Shown here: positions 8,074 through 16,775 of the stretch, piece after piece
How positions within the stretch are numbered: position 1 is the first letter of the stretch
Layout: the number at the start of each line of letters is the position of its first letter
DNA from: Streptomyces halstedii
Lineage (GTDB): Bacteria; Actinomycetota; Actinomycetes; Streptomycetales; Streptomycetaceae
Length of the DNA: 64,000 bases
Direction of reading: 5' to 3'
Assembly (NCBI GenBank): GCA_000720535.1
Contig: JOAZ01000020.1
Coordinates: 186,001-250,000, forward strand
Translations under genes and position numbers: made by a program
Notes under the pieces: generated by a model
The model's input: the letters and a program-made list of their open reading frames with translations, nothing else
Databases searched by the model: none
Told to the model about the DNA's origin: nothing

Positions 8074-8897
8074 CCATCACCACGCAGCGCGTCCCGACCC
8101 CCGTCCCGGCACGGCTGGAAGTGCTCGACGCGTCCATCGGCTACGGCCGGCGGCCCATCTCGGAGCACCTGGACGTGCGCATCCCGGACCGGTCGTTCAC
8201 CGTCGTCATCGGCCCCAACGCCTGCGGGAAGTCGACCCTGTTGCGCGCCGTGTCCCGGCTGCTGAAGCCCAGCGCCGGAAGGGTCGTCCTCGACGGACGG
8301 TCCATAGCGGAGTACGGCTCCAGGGAGGTGGCACGGACGCTCGGCCTCCTGCCGCAGACGTCGCAGGCGCCCGACGGGATCACCGTCGCCGATCTGGTCG
8401 CCCGGGGGCGCCACCCGCACCAGAGGCTGATGCGCCAGTGGACCCGGCAGGACGAGAAGGCCGTCCTGGACGCCATGGCGGCCACCTCGGTCACGGAGCT
8501 GTCCGGCAGGCCGGTGGACGAACTCTCCGGCGGTCAGCGCCAACGCGTGTGGGTGGCGATGGTCCTCGCCCAGCAGACCCCGGTCCTGCTGCTGGACGAA
8601 CCGACCACGTTCCTCGACATCGCCCACCAGATCGACCTGCTGGAGCTGTTCACCGATCTGCACCGCGCCGGGCACACCCTCGTCGCCGTACTCCACGACC
8701 TGAACCACGCGGCCCGCTACGCGAGCCATCTCATCGCCATGCGCGACGGCCGGGTCGTCGCCGAGGGCACCCCGCAGGAGGTCGTGACGGCCGCCCTCGT
8801 GAAGGAGGTGTTCGACCTGCCCTGCCAGGTCGTCCCCGACCCGGTCACCGGCACGCCCATGGTCGTCCCCCTGGCCCGGCGGCGGGACGCGCTGTGA
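8070..8897 (+). CDS. Iron-siderophore ABC transporter ATP-binding protein (FepC-like)
   Basis: A 275-residue ABC ATPase with all motifs intact: Walker A GPNACGKST at about residue 45, Q-loop LLPQTSQ, signature LSGGQRQR, Walker B VLLLDEPTTFLD, and H-loop histidine in AVLHDLNHA. The final stretch (VFDLPCQVVPDPVTGTPMVVP) is typical of FepC/FhuC-type ATPases. I chose the GTG at 8070, preceded by GAGGAG, rather than an upstream extension lacking homology. It powers the two FecCD permeases. The next gene starts within its stop codon. Confidence 0.93.
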   Translation: MTITTQRVPTPVPARLEVLDASIGYGRRPISEHLDVRIPDRSFTVVIGPNACGKSTLLRAVSRLLKPSAGRVVLDGRSIAEYGSREVARTLGLLPQTSQAPDGITVADLVARGRHPHQRLMRQWTRQDEKAVLDAMAATSVTELSGRPVDELSGGQRQRVWVAMVLAQQTPVLLLDEPTTFLDIAHQIDLLELFTDLHRAGHTLVAVLHDLNHAARYASHLIAMRDGRVVAEGTPQEVVTAALVKEVFDLPCQVVPDPVTGTPMVVPLARRRDAL

Positions 8898-10573
8898 ACC
8901 GGACCGCCACCGCCCGCCCCGGCGGGCACGGACCGCACGCAGGCGTCCGCGAACCGAACTCCGTCCCGGCCCTGTTCCGGGTCGCGCTCCTGCGCGACGG
9001 GCGCGGCCGCCGGCTCACCCTGGTCACCCTCGCCTTCATGGTCCACCAGTTGTGCGAGGCGCTGGTGCCGGTCCTCATCGGCGTCGTCATCGACCGGGCA
9101 CTGGCCCCCTCGGACCGCTCCGCCCTGTTCTGGTGGCTCGGCGTGCTCGGCGTGGTCTTCGTCGTCCTGTCCCTGTCCTACCAGCGGGCGTCGGCGGCCA
9201 TGGTGGACGTCTACGGCTACGGTGAGCACGAGCTGCGGCAGCGTGTGATGACCCGTCTGCTCGACCCGCGCTCCCTGCGGCGCGGACCAGGCCCCGGAGA
9301 GGCGCTCTCCCTGGTCTCGTCCGACACCTACCGGGTCGCCGGGGTCTCCTGGAGCGTCGTGCAGCAGGCCTCGACCGTCACCGCGATCCTCACGGCGTCG
9401 ACGGCGCTGCTCCTGATCTCCGTACCCCTGGGCCTGGGCGTCATCGCCAGCACGGTCCTGGTGCTCGTCGTGATGCGCCGGGTCTCGATGCCCCTGGAGG
9501 CGCGGGGACTGGCCGAACAGAGTTCGGCGGCACGGGCCGGCGAGGTGGCCACCGACATGATCACCGGTCTCCGGGTGGTCGTCGGCATGAACGCCCGGCC
9601 GGAGGCGGCCCGCCGCTACCGCGCCGCGAGTGAGGAGTCGAGGCGCGGTGCCGTGGCCACCTCGCGCGCGGTCCTCGCGTACGGCAGCGTCAGCCTGCTG
9701 CTGTCGGGGGTGTTCCTCGCCGCGCTCTCGACGGCGTCGGGGTATCTCGCCCTCGACGGCGCCCTGACCATCGGCCAGCTCGTCACCGTCCTCGGACTCG
9801 CCCAGTTCCTCCAGGGTTCGCTGGCCCATGTCGGTACGTTCGCCTCCAACTGGATCCACAAGCGCGCCTCCGCCCGGCGGCTGGGCGGTCTGCTGGACGA
9901 ACCCCCGCTGATCGCTCCCGCCGAGAGCCCCGCCGAGACCACCCCTGCCCCCGGCCCCGCGCTGCGGTGGCATCCGCCCGGGCACGGCGAACCCCTCGAT
10001 CCGCTCCCCGGTGAACTCCTCGGCGTCGTCCCCCGCGACGCCGGGCACGCGAGGGAGCTCAGCGACCGGCTCGGCTACCGCGTCCCGCTCCCCCGCGGCG
10101 AACTCCTGGTCGGCGGCGTCGACGCCGTCGATCTCGGCCCGGACCCGGTGCGCGCCCGGATCACGGCCCCGCCCCACCACGGCGCGGTGTTCTCCGGCAC
10201 CCTGCGCTCCAACCTCACTCCTCCAGGAGGCGAGAGCGACCCGGCCGTCATCGCGGCCGCCATGCTCGACGACGTGCTCGAACTGGTCGGGGGCGGCCAG
10301 GCCGAGGTCGGCGAGCACGGCCGCAGGCTCTCCGGCGGCCAGCGTCAGCGCCTCCTGCTCGCCCGCGCGCTCCACACCGACGCGGACCTCGTCGTCCTCG
10401 ACGAACCCACCACCGCGGTCGACCCGGTGACCGAACAGCACATCGCCGCGGGGCTGCGCGGCCTGCCCTCCACGACACTCCTGATCACCACCAGCCGGAT
10501 CCTGCTCTCCGCCTGCGACCGGGTCGTCGACCTCGGCGCCGCCCGCCCCGAACCGAACGGAACCACCAGGTGA
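8894..10573 (+). CDS. ABC half-transporter with degenerate Walker A (IrtAB-like partner 1)
   Basis: A 559-residue half-transporter: six-helix transmembrane domain (about residues 30-320) and a C-terminal nucleotide-binding domain. The signature LSGGQRQR and Walker B LVVLDEPTTAVD are intact. However, the Walker A position reads LLGVVPRDAGHARELS, with no GxxGxGKS/T, and the H-loop histidine is replaced (LLITTSR). This domain can contribute a signature face but should not hydrolyse ATP at its own site. The start GTG overlaps the previous stop, and the partner half-transporter begins in its own stop. With the SIP gene downstream, the pair resembles mycobacterial IrtAB, which imports and reduces ferric mycobactin. 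Export of a siderophore is the alternative. Confidence 0.82.
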   Translation: MNRTATARPGGHGPHAGVREPNSVPALFRVALLRDGRGRRLTLVTLAFMVHQLCEALVPVLIGVVIDRALAPSDRSALFWWLGVLGVVFVVLSLSYQRASAAMVDVYGYGEHELRQRVMTRLLDPRSLRRGPGPGEALSLVSSDTYRVAGVSWSVVQQASTVTAILTASTALLLISVPLGLGVIASTVLVLVVMRRVSMPLEARGLAEQSSAARAGEVATDMITGLRVVVGMNARPEAARRYRAASEESRRGAVATSRAVLAYGSVSLLLSGVFLAALSTASGYLALDGALTIGQLVTVLGLAQFLQGSLAHVGTFASNWIHKRASARRLGGLLDEPPLIAPAESPAETTPAPGPALRWHPPGHGEPLDPLPGELLGVVPRDAGHARELSDRLGYRVPLPRGELLVGGVDAVDLGPDPVRARITAPPHHGAVFSGTLRSNLTPPGGESDPAVIAAAMLDDVLELVGGGQAEVGEHGRRLSGGQRQRLLLARALHTDADLVVLDEPTTAVDPVTEQHIAAGLRGLPSTTLLITTSRILLSACDRVVDLGAARPEPNGTTR

Positions 10574-12405
10574 CCCCCGCGCACGGCACCCTGCCCGTCG
10601 CCGGCGCCCGCCGCACCCGCCAGGAGCTCGTCCGGCGGCTCGGCGCGCACCGCGGCCGGCTCGCCGCCTCACTGCTCACCCTGCTCGGCGGTACGACCGT
10701 CACCCTCGCCACTCCCCCGCTCCTCGGCGGCATCGTGGACGCCGTCGCGGACTCGGGCGGGAAGGACCGCGTCCTGGTGCTCGGCGTCGCCCTCGTGCTC
10801 GTCGCCGTCGCCGGGGCCGCTCTCGCGTACGCCGGCGGCCGGATGCTGGTCGTCCTCGTCCAGGGTGTCCTCGCCGCCCTGCGCGAGGACGTGTTCGAGA
10901 CCGCGGTCCACCTTCCGGCGAGCACCCTGGAGTCCTCGGACAGCTCCGATGTCGTCTCGCGGGTGACCCGCGATGTCGAGGCGATCTCCGACGCGGCCTC
11001 CGACGTGCTTCCCGACGTCACCGCCGCGAGCTTCACGATCGGGCTGAGCCTCGTGGGCCTCGCGGTCCTCGACTTCCGCCTGGCACTCGCCGGCCTGGTC
11101 TGCCTGCCCGTCCACGTACTCGCCACCCGGCGGTTCCTCGCCCGCTCGCACCTCGTGTACGGGGACGTCCGCCGGCTGGAGTCCGCCCGCGGCCAGTCCG
11201 TCATCGAGGCGGTGCACGGCGCCGAGACGATCCGCGCGTACCGGACCCAGGACCGGCACCTCGGCGCGCTGGCCGCACACAGCGAACTGGCCGTCGCACG
11301 GCAGCGCGACGGTGTGCGGCTGCGCAACCGGTTCACGGGCCTGCTCAACGCGGCGGAGTTCCTCGGCCTCGCCGCCGTGCTCGTCACGGGCTTCGCGCTC
11401 CTCGGCTCCGGGGCCGTCTCGGTGGGTACGGCCACGGCCGCGGCCCTCTACTTCCACCGCCTCTTCGGCCCTGTCGGGGCGCTCCTCGGGAGCCTGGACG
11501 ACATCCAGCGGGCGACGGCGGGACTGTCACGGCTCGTCGGTGTCACCGACCTGGGCCGCGACACCCGTGACAGCGACGCCGGAGACCGCATAGGTGACGC
11601 CCACGAGCGGTCCGCCACGGCGGACACGCGCCACCGCCCGGCGGTCGACGTGAAGGGAGTCTCGTTCTCGTACGACGGCACACGCCAGGCCCTGCGCGAT
11701 GTCTCGCTCCACGTACCCGCGGGCACGAGCCTCGCGCTCGTCGGGGCCAGCGGCTCCGGCAAGAGCACGCTGGCCCATCTGATCGCGGGCCTGGGCGAAC
11801 CGGACCGCGGAGAGATCACCACCACCGACGCGGAGGCCGCCCGCGCCCCGTCCCGGTATCTGGTCACCCAGGAGGTCCATCTGTTCGGCGGCACCCTGGC
11901 GGACAACCTGAGGATCGCCCGGCCCACCGCCACCGACGACGAACTCCGCCGGGCCCTGCGCGAGGCCGGAGCGGACTGGGCGCTGGAAACCCCGTCCGGG
12001 CTCGGCACCGTCCTCGGCGCCGGCGGCACCCCCCTCGACGACGGGTCGGTCCAGCACCTCGCGCTGGCCCGCGCGCTCCTCGCCGACCCGGATCTCGTCG
12101 TCCTCGACGAGGCCACCGCACAGTCCGGTCCGCAGACCCGCACGCTTCTCCGGACAGCTCTCGAACGCGTCGTCCGGGGACGCACCAGCGTGATCGTGGC
12201 GCACCGCCTGGAACAGGCGCGCGACGCGGACCGCATCCTCATACTCCGGCGCGGGGAGGTCGCCGAGCAGGGCACCCACGACGAACTGCTGGCCTCCGCG
12301 GGCGAGTACGCCGCCCTCTGGCACGCGTACACCGGCACCGGGCCCTCCTCCCGCCCGCGCACGGATCCACACACCGACCCGCACACCAAGGAGCAGCACC
12401 CATGA
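10570..12405 (+). CDS. ABC half-transporter with intact Walker A but lost signature motif (IrtAB-like partner 2)
   Basis: A 611-residue half-transporter: six transmembrane helices up to about residue 330, then a nucleotide-binding domain. Walker A (GASGSGKST), Walker B (LVVLDEAT) and the H-loop histidine (VIVAHRLEQ) are intact, but the LSGGQ signature reads LDDGSVQ. This is the mirror image of the defects in the preceding half-transporter. The heterodimer should therefore have exactly one consensus ATP site (this Walker A plus the partner's LSGGQ) and one dead site. GTGA and ATGA overlaps at both ends couple it to its partner and to the SIP gene. Confidence 0.85.
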   Translation: MTPAHGTLPVAGARRTRQELVRRLGAHRGRLAASLLTLLGGTTVTLATPPLLGGIVDAVADSGGKDRVLVLGVALVLVAVAGAALAYAGGRMLVVLVQGVLAALREDVFETAVHLPASTLESSDSSDVVSRVTRDVEAISDAASDVLPDVTAASFTIGLSLVGLAVLDFRLALAGLVCLPVHVLATRRFLARSHLVYGDVRRLESARGQSVIEAVHGAETIRAYRTQDRHLGALAAHSELAVARQRDGVRLRNRFTGLLNAAEFLGLAAVLVTGFALLGSGAVSVGTATAAALYFHRLFGPVGALLGSLDDIQRATAGLSRLVGVTDLGRDTRDSDAGDRIGDAHERSATADTRHRPAVDVKGVSFSYDGTRQALRDVSLHVPAGTSLALVGASGSGKSTLAHLIAGLGEPDRGEITTTDAEAARAPSRYLVTQEVHLFGGTLADNLRIARPTATDDELRRALREAGADWALETPSGLGTVLGAGGTPLDDGSVQHLALARALLADPDLVVLDEATAQSGPQTRTLLRTALERVVRGRTSVIVAHRLEQARDADRILILRRGEVAEQGTHDELLASAGEYAALWHAYTGTGPSSRPRTDPHTDPHTKEQHP

Positions 12406-13295
12406 CCATTCACCGCGCCGTGGTGGCCCGCGTCCGGCCGCTCACCACGACCATGGTCCGCATCACGTTCCACGGCGAGGGCCTGGCCTCGTTCACGTCC
12501 ACGGGCGTCGGCGACGAATACGTCCGGCTGTTCCTCCCGCACGGCCCCGACCGCACCGACGTCTCCCTGCCCGACGCGACGGACAACGGCGGATGGCGAA
12601 CCCCTGAGGGGCGGCCCGAGGCCCCCGTACGCACGTACACCGTCCGGTCCGCCCGCCCGGAGACCGGTGAGATCGACATCGACTTCGTGCTGCACGGCCA
12701 CGGGACGGCCTCCGGCTGGGCCGCCGCGGCCCGGCCGGGCGACGTGATCGGCCTCAACTCCCCCACCGGCCTCTACAGTCCCCCGGCCGACCTCACCTGG
12801 CAGGTCCTGGTCTCCGACCTGAGCGGTCTGCCCGCCGTCGGACGCCTCGTCGAGAACACCCCGGACCACGTCACGACCCGGGCCGTCCTCGAAGTTCCCG
12901 GCCCGTCCTGCGTCCAGCCGCTCCCGGACCGGCCCGGCGTCCGGGCGGCCTGGACCTACGGCGGCAACGGCCACGGCCCCAGCCGCCTGGCCGAACTGGT
13001 GGGCGCCGCGGTCCCGCCCGGTACGGACCTGACCGGCGGCTATGTGTGGGTCGCCGGCCAGACGGACGCCCTGCGCGCCGTACGCCGGTATCTGCGCCGG
13101 GAGTTGAAGCTTCCCGCCGAGCGCTTCAAGGTCGTCGGCTACTGGATGCCGGACGGCACCTCCTGGACCCGGCGCTACGAGGCGCTGCCCGCCGCCGTAC
13201 GGTCCGAACTGGAGAGCATGTGGGCCGACCCGGCCGACGAGCCCGAGGACCTGGCCATCCGGTACGAGGACCGCCTCAGCAAGCTCGGCCTGTGA
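12402..13295 (+). CDS. Siderophore-interacting protein (SIP), FAD-dependent ferric-siderophore reductase
   Basis: A 297-residue protein of the SIP/ViuB/YqjH family. An N-terminal FAD-binding barrel carries the RTYTVR motif at about residue 76, followed by a substrate-binding and NAD(P)H-type domain with the family stretch VWVAGQTDALRAVRRYLRRE and the ending VVGYW. These cytoplasmic flavoenzymes reduce Fe(III)-siderophores so that iron is released. The ATG overlaps the stop of the ABC half-transporter. In mycobacterial IrtA a SIP domain is fused to the transporter; here it is separate but co-translated. It is the last gene of the operon before a strong hairpin. Confidence 0.9.
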   Translation: MTIHRAVVARVRPLTTTMVRITFHGEGLASFTSTGVGDEYVRLFLPHGPDRTDVSLPDATDNGGWRTPEGRPEAPVRTYTVRSARPETGEIDIDFVLHGHGTASGWAAAARPGDVIGLNSPTGLYSPPADLTWQVLVSDLSGLPAVGRLVENTPDHVTTRAVLEVPGPSCVQPLPDRPGVRAAWTYGGNGHGPSRLAELVGAAVPPGTDLTGGYVWVAGQTDALRAVRRYLRRELKLPAERFKVVGYWMPDGTSWTRRYEALPAAVRSELESMWADPADEPEDLAIRYEDRLSKLGL

Positions 13296-13302
13296 GTCTG
13301 TG

Positions 13303-13330
13303 AGCCCGCGGCCCCTGGAGGGGGCGGGCT
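13303..13330 (+). terminator. Nested hairpin terminator after the iron operon
   Basis: AGCCCGC pairs with GCGGGCT around an inner CCCC-TGGA-GGGG stem, beginning 7 nt after the SIP stop codon. There is no T-tract, as is usual for Streptomyces. It faces a gene transcribed in the opposite direction and could serve both. Confidence 0.6.
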
Positions 13331-13430
13331 GTGCGGTCCACCCGTTGACGCGGTGCCGGGGCGGGACCCTGGCACGGCGTCCTCCGCCCCGCCCGTCCGG
13401 CCCGGCCTCACCCCTGGCCGGATCGGTGGC

Positions 13431-14495
13431 CTACGGTGACTCGTCGGAGAGCGGTGTGCCGCCACTGGCACGAACGGCCTCTTCGTCGTACTCGATGCCG
13501 CCGGGGTACTCCGCGTAGGGCAGGGGTGAGAAGATCACGCCGTCGCGCACGGTCCAGCCCGCTTGGACGACCATGGCGACCGGGGCGACGCGCATGTAGT
13601 CCCGGGGGCTGCCGTCGGGGGTGTAGGCGTCTTCCACCGCGACGGCGACGCACGCGCCGAGTCCTTGGACGAACACGTACCAACGGGCCAGCTCGTCCGG
13701 CAGCGGGAGGGGGCTGGGCCGTCCGGGGACCACGTCCTCGTACGCGCACGCCGCTGTCATCAGGGTGGCCGCCAGCACATCGGGCAGACCGGTCTCGCCC
13801 GGAGGACGGCGCACCGCGATGCGGTCACGGGCGTGGGCGGCCCCGTCCCGCACCCACTGCCGGTACTCGTCGCCCGCGGCCAGTGCTCTGCGGGCCTTGC
13901 CGATGTCCCAGCCCAGCTCGGTCGCGGCCCTCGCCGCGGCGTCCGGGCCGGTGCCGTACCGTTCCTGGAGCATGCGGGAGCGCAGTGCGCCGGCTCGGGC
14001 GAGTTCCGCCTGTATCGGGATGAACAGCTCATGGTTCAGCTCCCGTTCCACCGCGCGGGGGCCGTGTGCCTCGCCCAGGAGTGAAAGGCCGGACAGCCAG
14101 ACGGCTTCCAGCTCGGCCAGCACCGCCAGGTCCCGTTCTTCGCGGCCCGGCTCCAGGGCGTACTCGCTCGCCGATCCCGGACGGGTCAGCCGGGCCAGGA
14201 CACCGGCCAAGGCCTCGCGCAGCCGGGGCATCGCGTCCCACGCGTCGTCCCGGTCCACGGCCCAGTACCTTCCCTCGGCCGGGGCCTTGTCCGTGCTCTT
14301 GCCCTTGCCCTTGCCCTTGTGCCACAGCCGGTAGACCTCTGACACCGCGAGTCCGGGTTCGGTCATCCACAGCCGCTCGCCCGGACCGCCGATCTCCGCG
14401 TTGATGGCGGTCAGCTCCACGACCCGGAGCTGACCTTCCACGAGGTCGACCAAGTCCTCGTAGACGTAGTCCGGTTCGCGGTAGATCGTGGGCAT
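13431..14495 (-). CDS. Hypothetical protein with Gly-Lys repeat
   Basis: A 354-residue, mainly charged, probably cytoplasmic protein that I do not recognise. No signal peptide or membrane helix is seen. A short low-complexity stretch, KGKGKGKS (about residues 60-67), is encoded by a hexanucleotide repeat near 14300 that could vary in copy number. The ATG at 14495 has GGAAGGA upstream. It is transcribed toward the end of the iron operon and has no obvious functional partner. Confidence 0.6.
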   Translation of the reverse strand: MPTIYREPDYVYEDLVDLVEGQLRVVELTAINAEIGGPGERLWMTEPGLAVSEVYRLWHKGKGKGKSTDKAPAEGRYWAVDRDDAWDAMPRLREALAGVLARLTRPGSASEYALEPGREERDLAVLAELEAVWLSGLSLLGEAHGPRAVERELNHELFIPIQAELARAGALRSRMLQERYGTGPDAAARAATELGWDIGKARRALAAGDEYRQWVRDGAAHARDRIAVRRPPGETGLPDVLAATLMTAACAYEDVVPGRPSPLPLPDELARWYVFVQGLGACVAVAVEDAYTPDGSPRDYMRVAPVAMVVQAGWTVRDGVIFSPLPYAEYPGGIEYDEEAVRASGGTPLSDESP

Positions 14496-14697
14496 GGCGC
14501 GTCCTTCCTCCGTGAGCGGCGGGTGCCGCTCGGCCCGACAGGCCGGGCGGGCACGGACGGGCGGCGCCGATCCTCTCGTCCGCCGCTTCCCCGATGACCG
14601 GCGCCGTCCGCACCGCCGGGCTGTCTCACCGAAGAAGGTAGGGCCGCGTGACCGGTTCCGGTCGGGAAACGCGGAGAAAACCGTGGTGGCCGGAGGG

Positions 14698-15033
14698 TCA
14701 GGCGTCCGCCGTGCCGCGCGGCCTGACACGGTCGCGGTGTTCTTCGTTGATGCGCTGGGCTTCTTCGAGCTGGTCTTCGAGGATGACGATGCGGCAGGCC
14801 GCGCCGACCGGGGTGCCCTGGTCGACGAGCTCGCGGGCGCGGGCGGCGATCCTCAACTGGTAGCGGGAGTAGCGGCGGTGGCCGCCCACCGAGCGCAGGG
14901 GGGCGATCAGGCCGGCTTCACCGATGGCCCGCAGGAAAGCGGGGGTGGTGCCCAGCATGTCGGCGGCCCGTCCCATGGTGTAGGCGGGGTAGTCGTCGTC
15001 GTCAAGACGGCTCAGGGAGTGGTCTGCGGTCAT
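14698..15033 (-). CDS. Small MerR/excisionase-like DNA-binding protein
   Basis: A 111-residue protein consisting mainly of a MerR-type winged helix (AYTMGRAADMLGTTPAFLRA, then GGHRRYSRYQLRIAARAREL) followed by a short coiled helix (ILEDQLEEAQRINEEH) and no ligand-binding domain. GGAGGT precedes the ATG at 15033. Proteins of this kind are widespread in Streptomyces and act as small DNA-binding regulators; the target is unknown. A 32-bp perfect palindrome lies 29 bp upstream of its start and could be an operator. Confidence 0.75.
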   Translation of the reverse strand: MTADHSLSRLDDDDYPAYTMGRAADMLGTTPAFLRAIGEAGLIAPLRSVGGHRRYSRYQLRIAARARELVDQGTPVGAACRIVILEDQLEEAQRINEEHRDRVRPRGTADA

Positions 15034-15061
15034 TCGCACCTCCGTCGGGGGAACGCGTCGG

Positions 15062-15093
15062 GGGGCCCTGGTGCCGTACGGCACCAGGGCCCC
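15062..15093. promoter_or_regulatory. 32-bp perfect palindrome upstream of the small MerR-like gene
   Basis: The palindrome has 16-bp arms and no loop, centred on GTGCCGT|ACGGCAC with flanking GGGGCCCTG and its complement. It may be a dimeric protein-binding site or a cruciform or terminator element. The rest of 15094-15674 shows no gene. Confidence 0.55.
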
Positions 15094-15674
15094 GAGGGAT
15101 TTGAACACCATCTCCCGGCCTATTCCGCTGCCGGGCTTCTCGTACCGCTCGCTCTCCCGGGAGAGGGGGATGCGTGCGGGGATCGCGAATGCGTGACCGT
15201 GGGACCACCTTCCGTTCCGGGGCCTGCGGTACCCGGGCGGACTACGTCCTCGCCCCGGGCGATCCTGATGGCGTCTGCCTCCTTCTCCTCTTGCTGATCC
15301 AGCTACTTGCACCTGCGGGTCCCGCGTACTGCGTGGCGGCTCCGGTGAGCCGCCCGGCCCGGCCGCCAGCGAGGGGACCCCGAGATCCGTCCGGCCCCGC
15401 CGCTCCACTGCCGTGCCACTGACTGCTGGTCCTGCGTGCGCGGCAGTTCGTGTCTGTCGCGCCTTCCCGACTTCTTGGCTACGGGCACGACATTAGCCTC
15501 CGCGCCCCCGCATGTCTACTCTCGCCGAGATAGATTTTCTGCGTGCCGTGACGGCGGTCTTCTCTCTTCACAGCCGCCGGAAATCTGTGCCGCACGAGTG
15601 GGCGGCAGCGGCCCTGACGGATCTCGGGATCCTTCCTCGCACTCGTGGACCGGGCCTCTCCTCGTGACGCGTCT

Positions 15675-16574
15675 CTACGCGGGCGGCTTGTTCGCGAACA
15701 CCCACCGGTTGCCCGCCAACGCGTCGTTCTCCTCGGGCAGCGGGCCGCGCCCGTGCCGACGGGTGAACTCGAAGGGGGTGTGGACCGAGGTCGACCAGCC
15801 CTTGCCGGACAGCTCACCGGCGGAGTCGGGCCGGGGTTCGCCGTCGAAGAGGGTGAGCAGGTCGATACCGATGTGGTGTCTCGTGGACGTGTAGAGCGAG
15901 CTGTCGCGGTACTCCATCAGGTCCTTTTCGAGCTTGACCTCGTACGCCAGAGCGCTGCCCCCGGCACTCAGCCGGTCCACGGTGTGGATGAGGTACGTCT
16001 CGGCGGTGACGGGCAGGTAGAACAGCAGCCCCTCGGCCAGCCAGACGCTGGGTGCGCCGGGGTCGAACCCGGCGTCGGTCAGCGCGTCGGCCCAGTCGGC
16101 ACGCAGATCGATCGGGATCGGTACGCGCGCCGCCTTCGGGGTGGCCGACAGCCCGCCGAGCACCTGGTGCTTGAACGCGAGCACGCCTTCCCTGTCGATC
16201 TCGAAGACCGCACAGCCGGGAGGCCAGTCGAGCCGGAAGGCGCGCGAATCCAGCCCCGCGCCGAGCAGGACCACCTGGCGTGCGCCGCCCGTGTGCGCCG
16301 CCCGCAGGAGGAAGTCGTCGAGGACCCGCGTCCGCAGACCGAAGTACCTCGCGAAACGCCCCCAGAGCGGGTTCGCGTCCCCGTCCGGGACCTGCTGTAT
16401 GCGCACCGGCCAGTGGGCGGACGCCGGGGCGGCGCGCACGAAGTGCTCCGCGAAGGCGTCCTGGGCCAGGCTGTCGTGCCGGTGGGTCTCGATCGCCCGT
16501 GCCGCGGCGACCATGAGAGCGGTCAGGCCGACGCCACCTTCCACGCCGGTCTTCCGATGCGCTGTGTCCGCCAT
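15675..16574 (-). CDS. SAM-dependent methyltransferase, leucine carboxyl methyltransferase-like (TIGR00027 type)
   Basis: A 299-residue class I methyltransferase. The SAM-binding glycine motif is VVLLGAGLDSRAFRLDWP (about residues 101-118), followed by an acidic FEIDRE strand end and the family segment WLAEGLLFYLPVTAE. This family includes O-methyltransferases acting on carboxyl groups and on polyketides or other natural products. AAGGGAG precedes the ATG. It lies 201 bp downstream of the alcohol dehydrogenase, same strand, so it may belong with the MfnB-ALDH-ADH group and methylate a carboxylate product. That link is inference; the gap between the genes shows no ORF. Confidence 0.8.
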   Translation of the reverse strand: MADTAHRKTGVEGGVGLTALMVAAARAIETHRHDSLAQDAFAEHFVRAAPASAHWPVRIQQVPDGDANPLWGRFARYFGLRTRVLDDFLLRAAHTGGARQVVLLGAGLDSRAFRLDWPPGCAVFEIDREGVLAFKHQVLGGLSATPKAARVPIPIDLRADWADALTDAGFDPGAPSVWLAEGLLFYLPVTAETYLIHTVDRLSAGGSALAYEVKLEKDLMEYRDSSLYTSTRHHIGIDLLTLFDGEPRPDSAGELSGKGWSTSVHTPFEFTRRHGRGPLPEENDALAGNRWVFANKPPA

Positions 16575-16775
16575 GTGTTCTCCCTTGTGACGAGTGGGTC
16601 GTGTGGGTCGAGTGGAGGCTGTCCCGTGATCCGTGGCGGATCAGCGCGCGGCGTCAGATGCGGTGCGTCGCAAGGCGGAGGGGCGTCCGCGTACGGGATG
16701 TATTCGGGCGTTCCGACAACGCGGCGAGGTGCCGTAGCTGTCGTCGCGCGCCCGCCAGGGATGACGGGACAGCCC

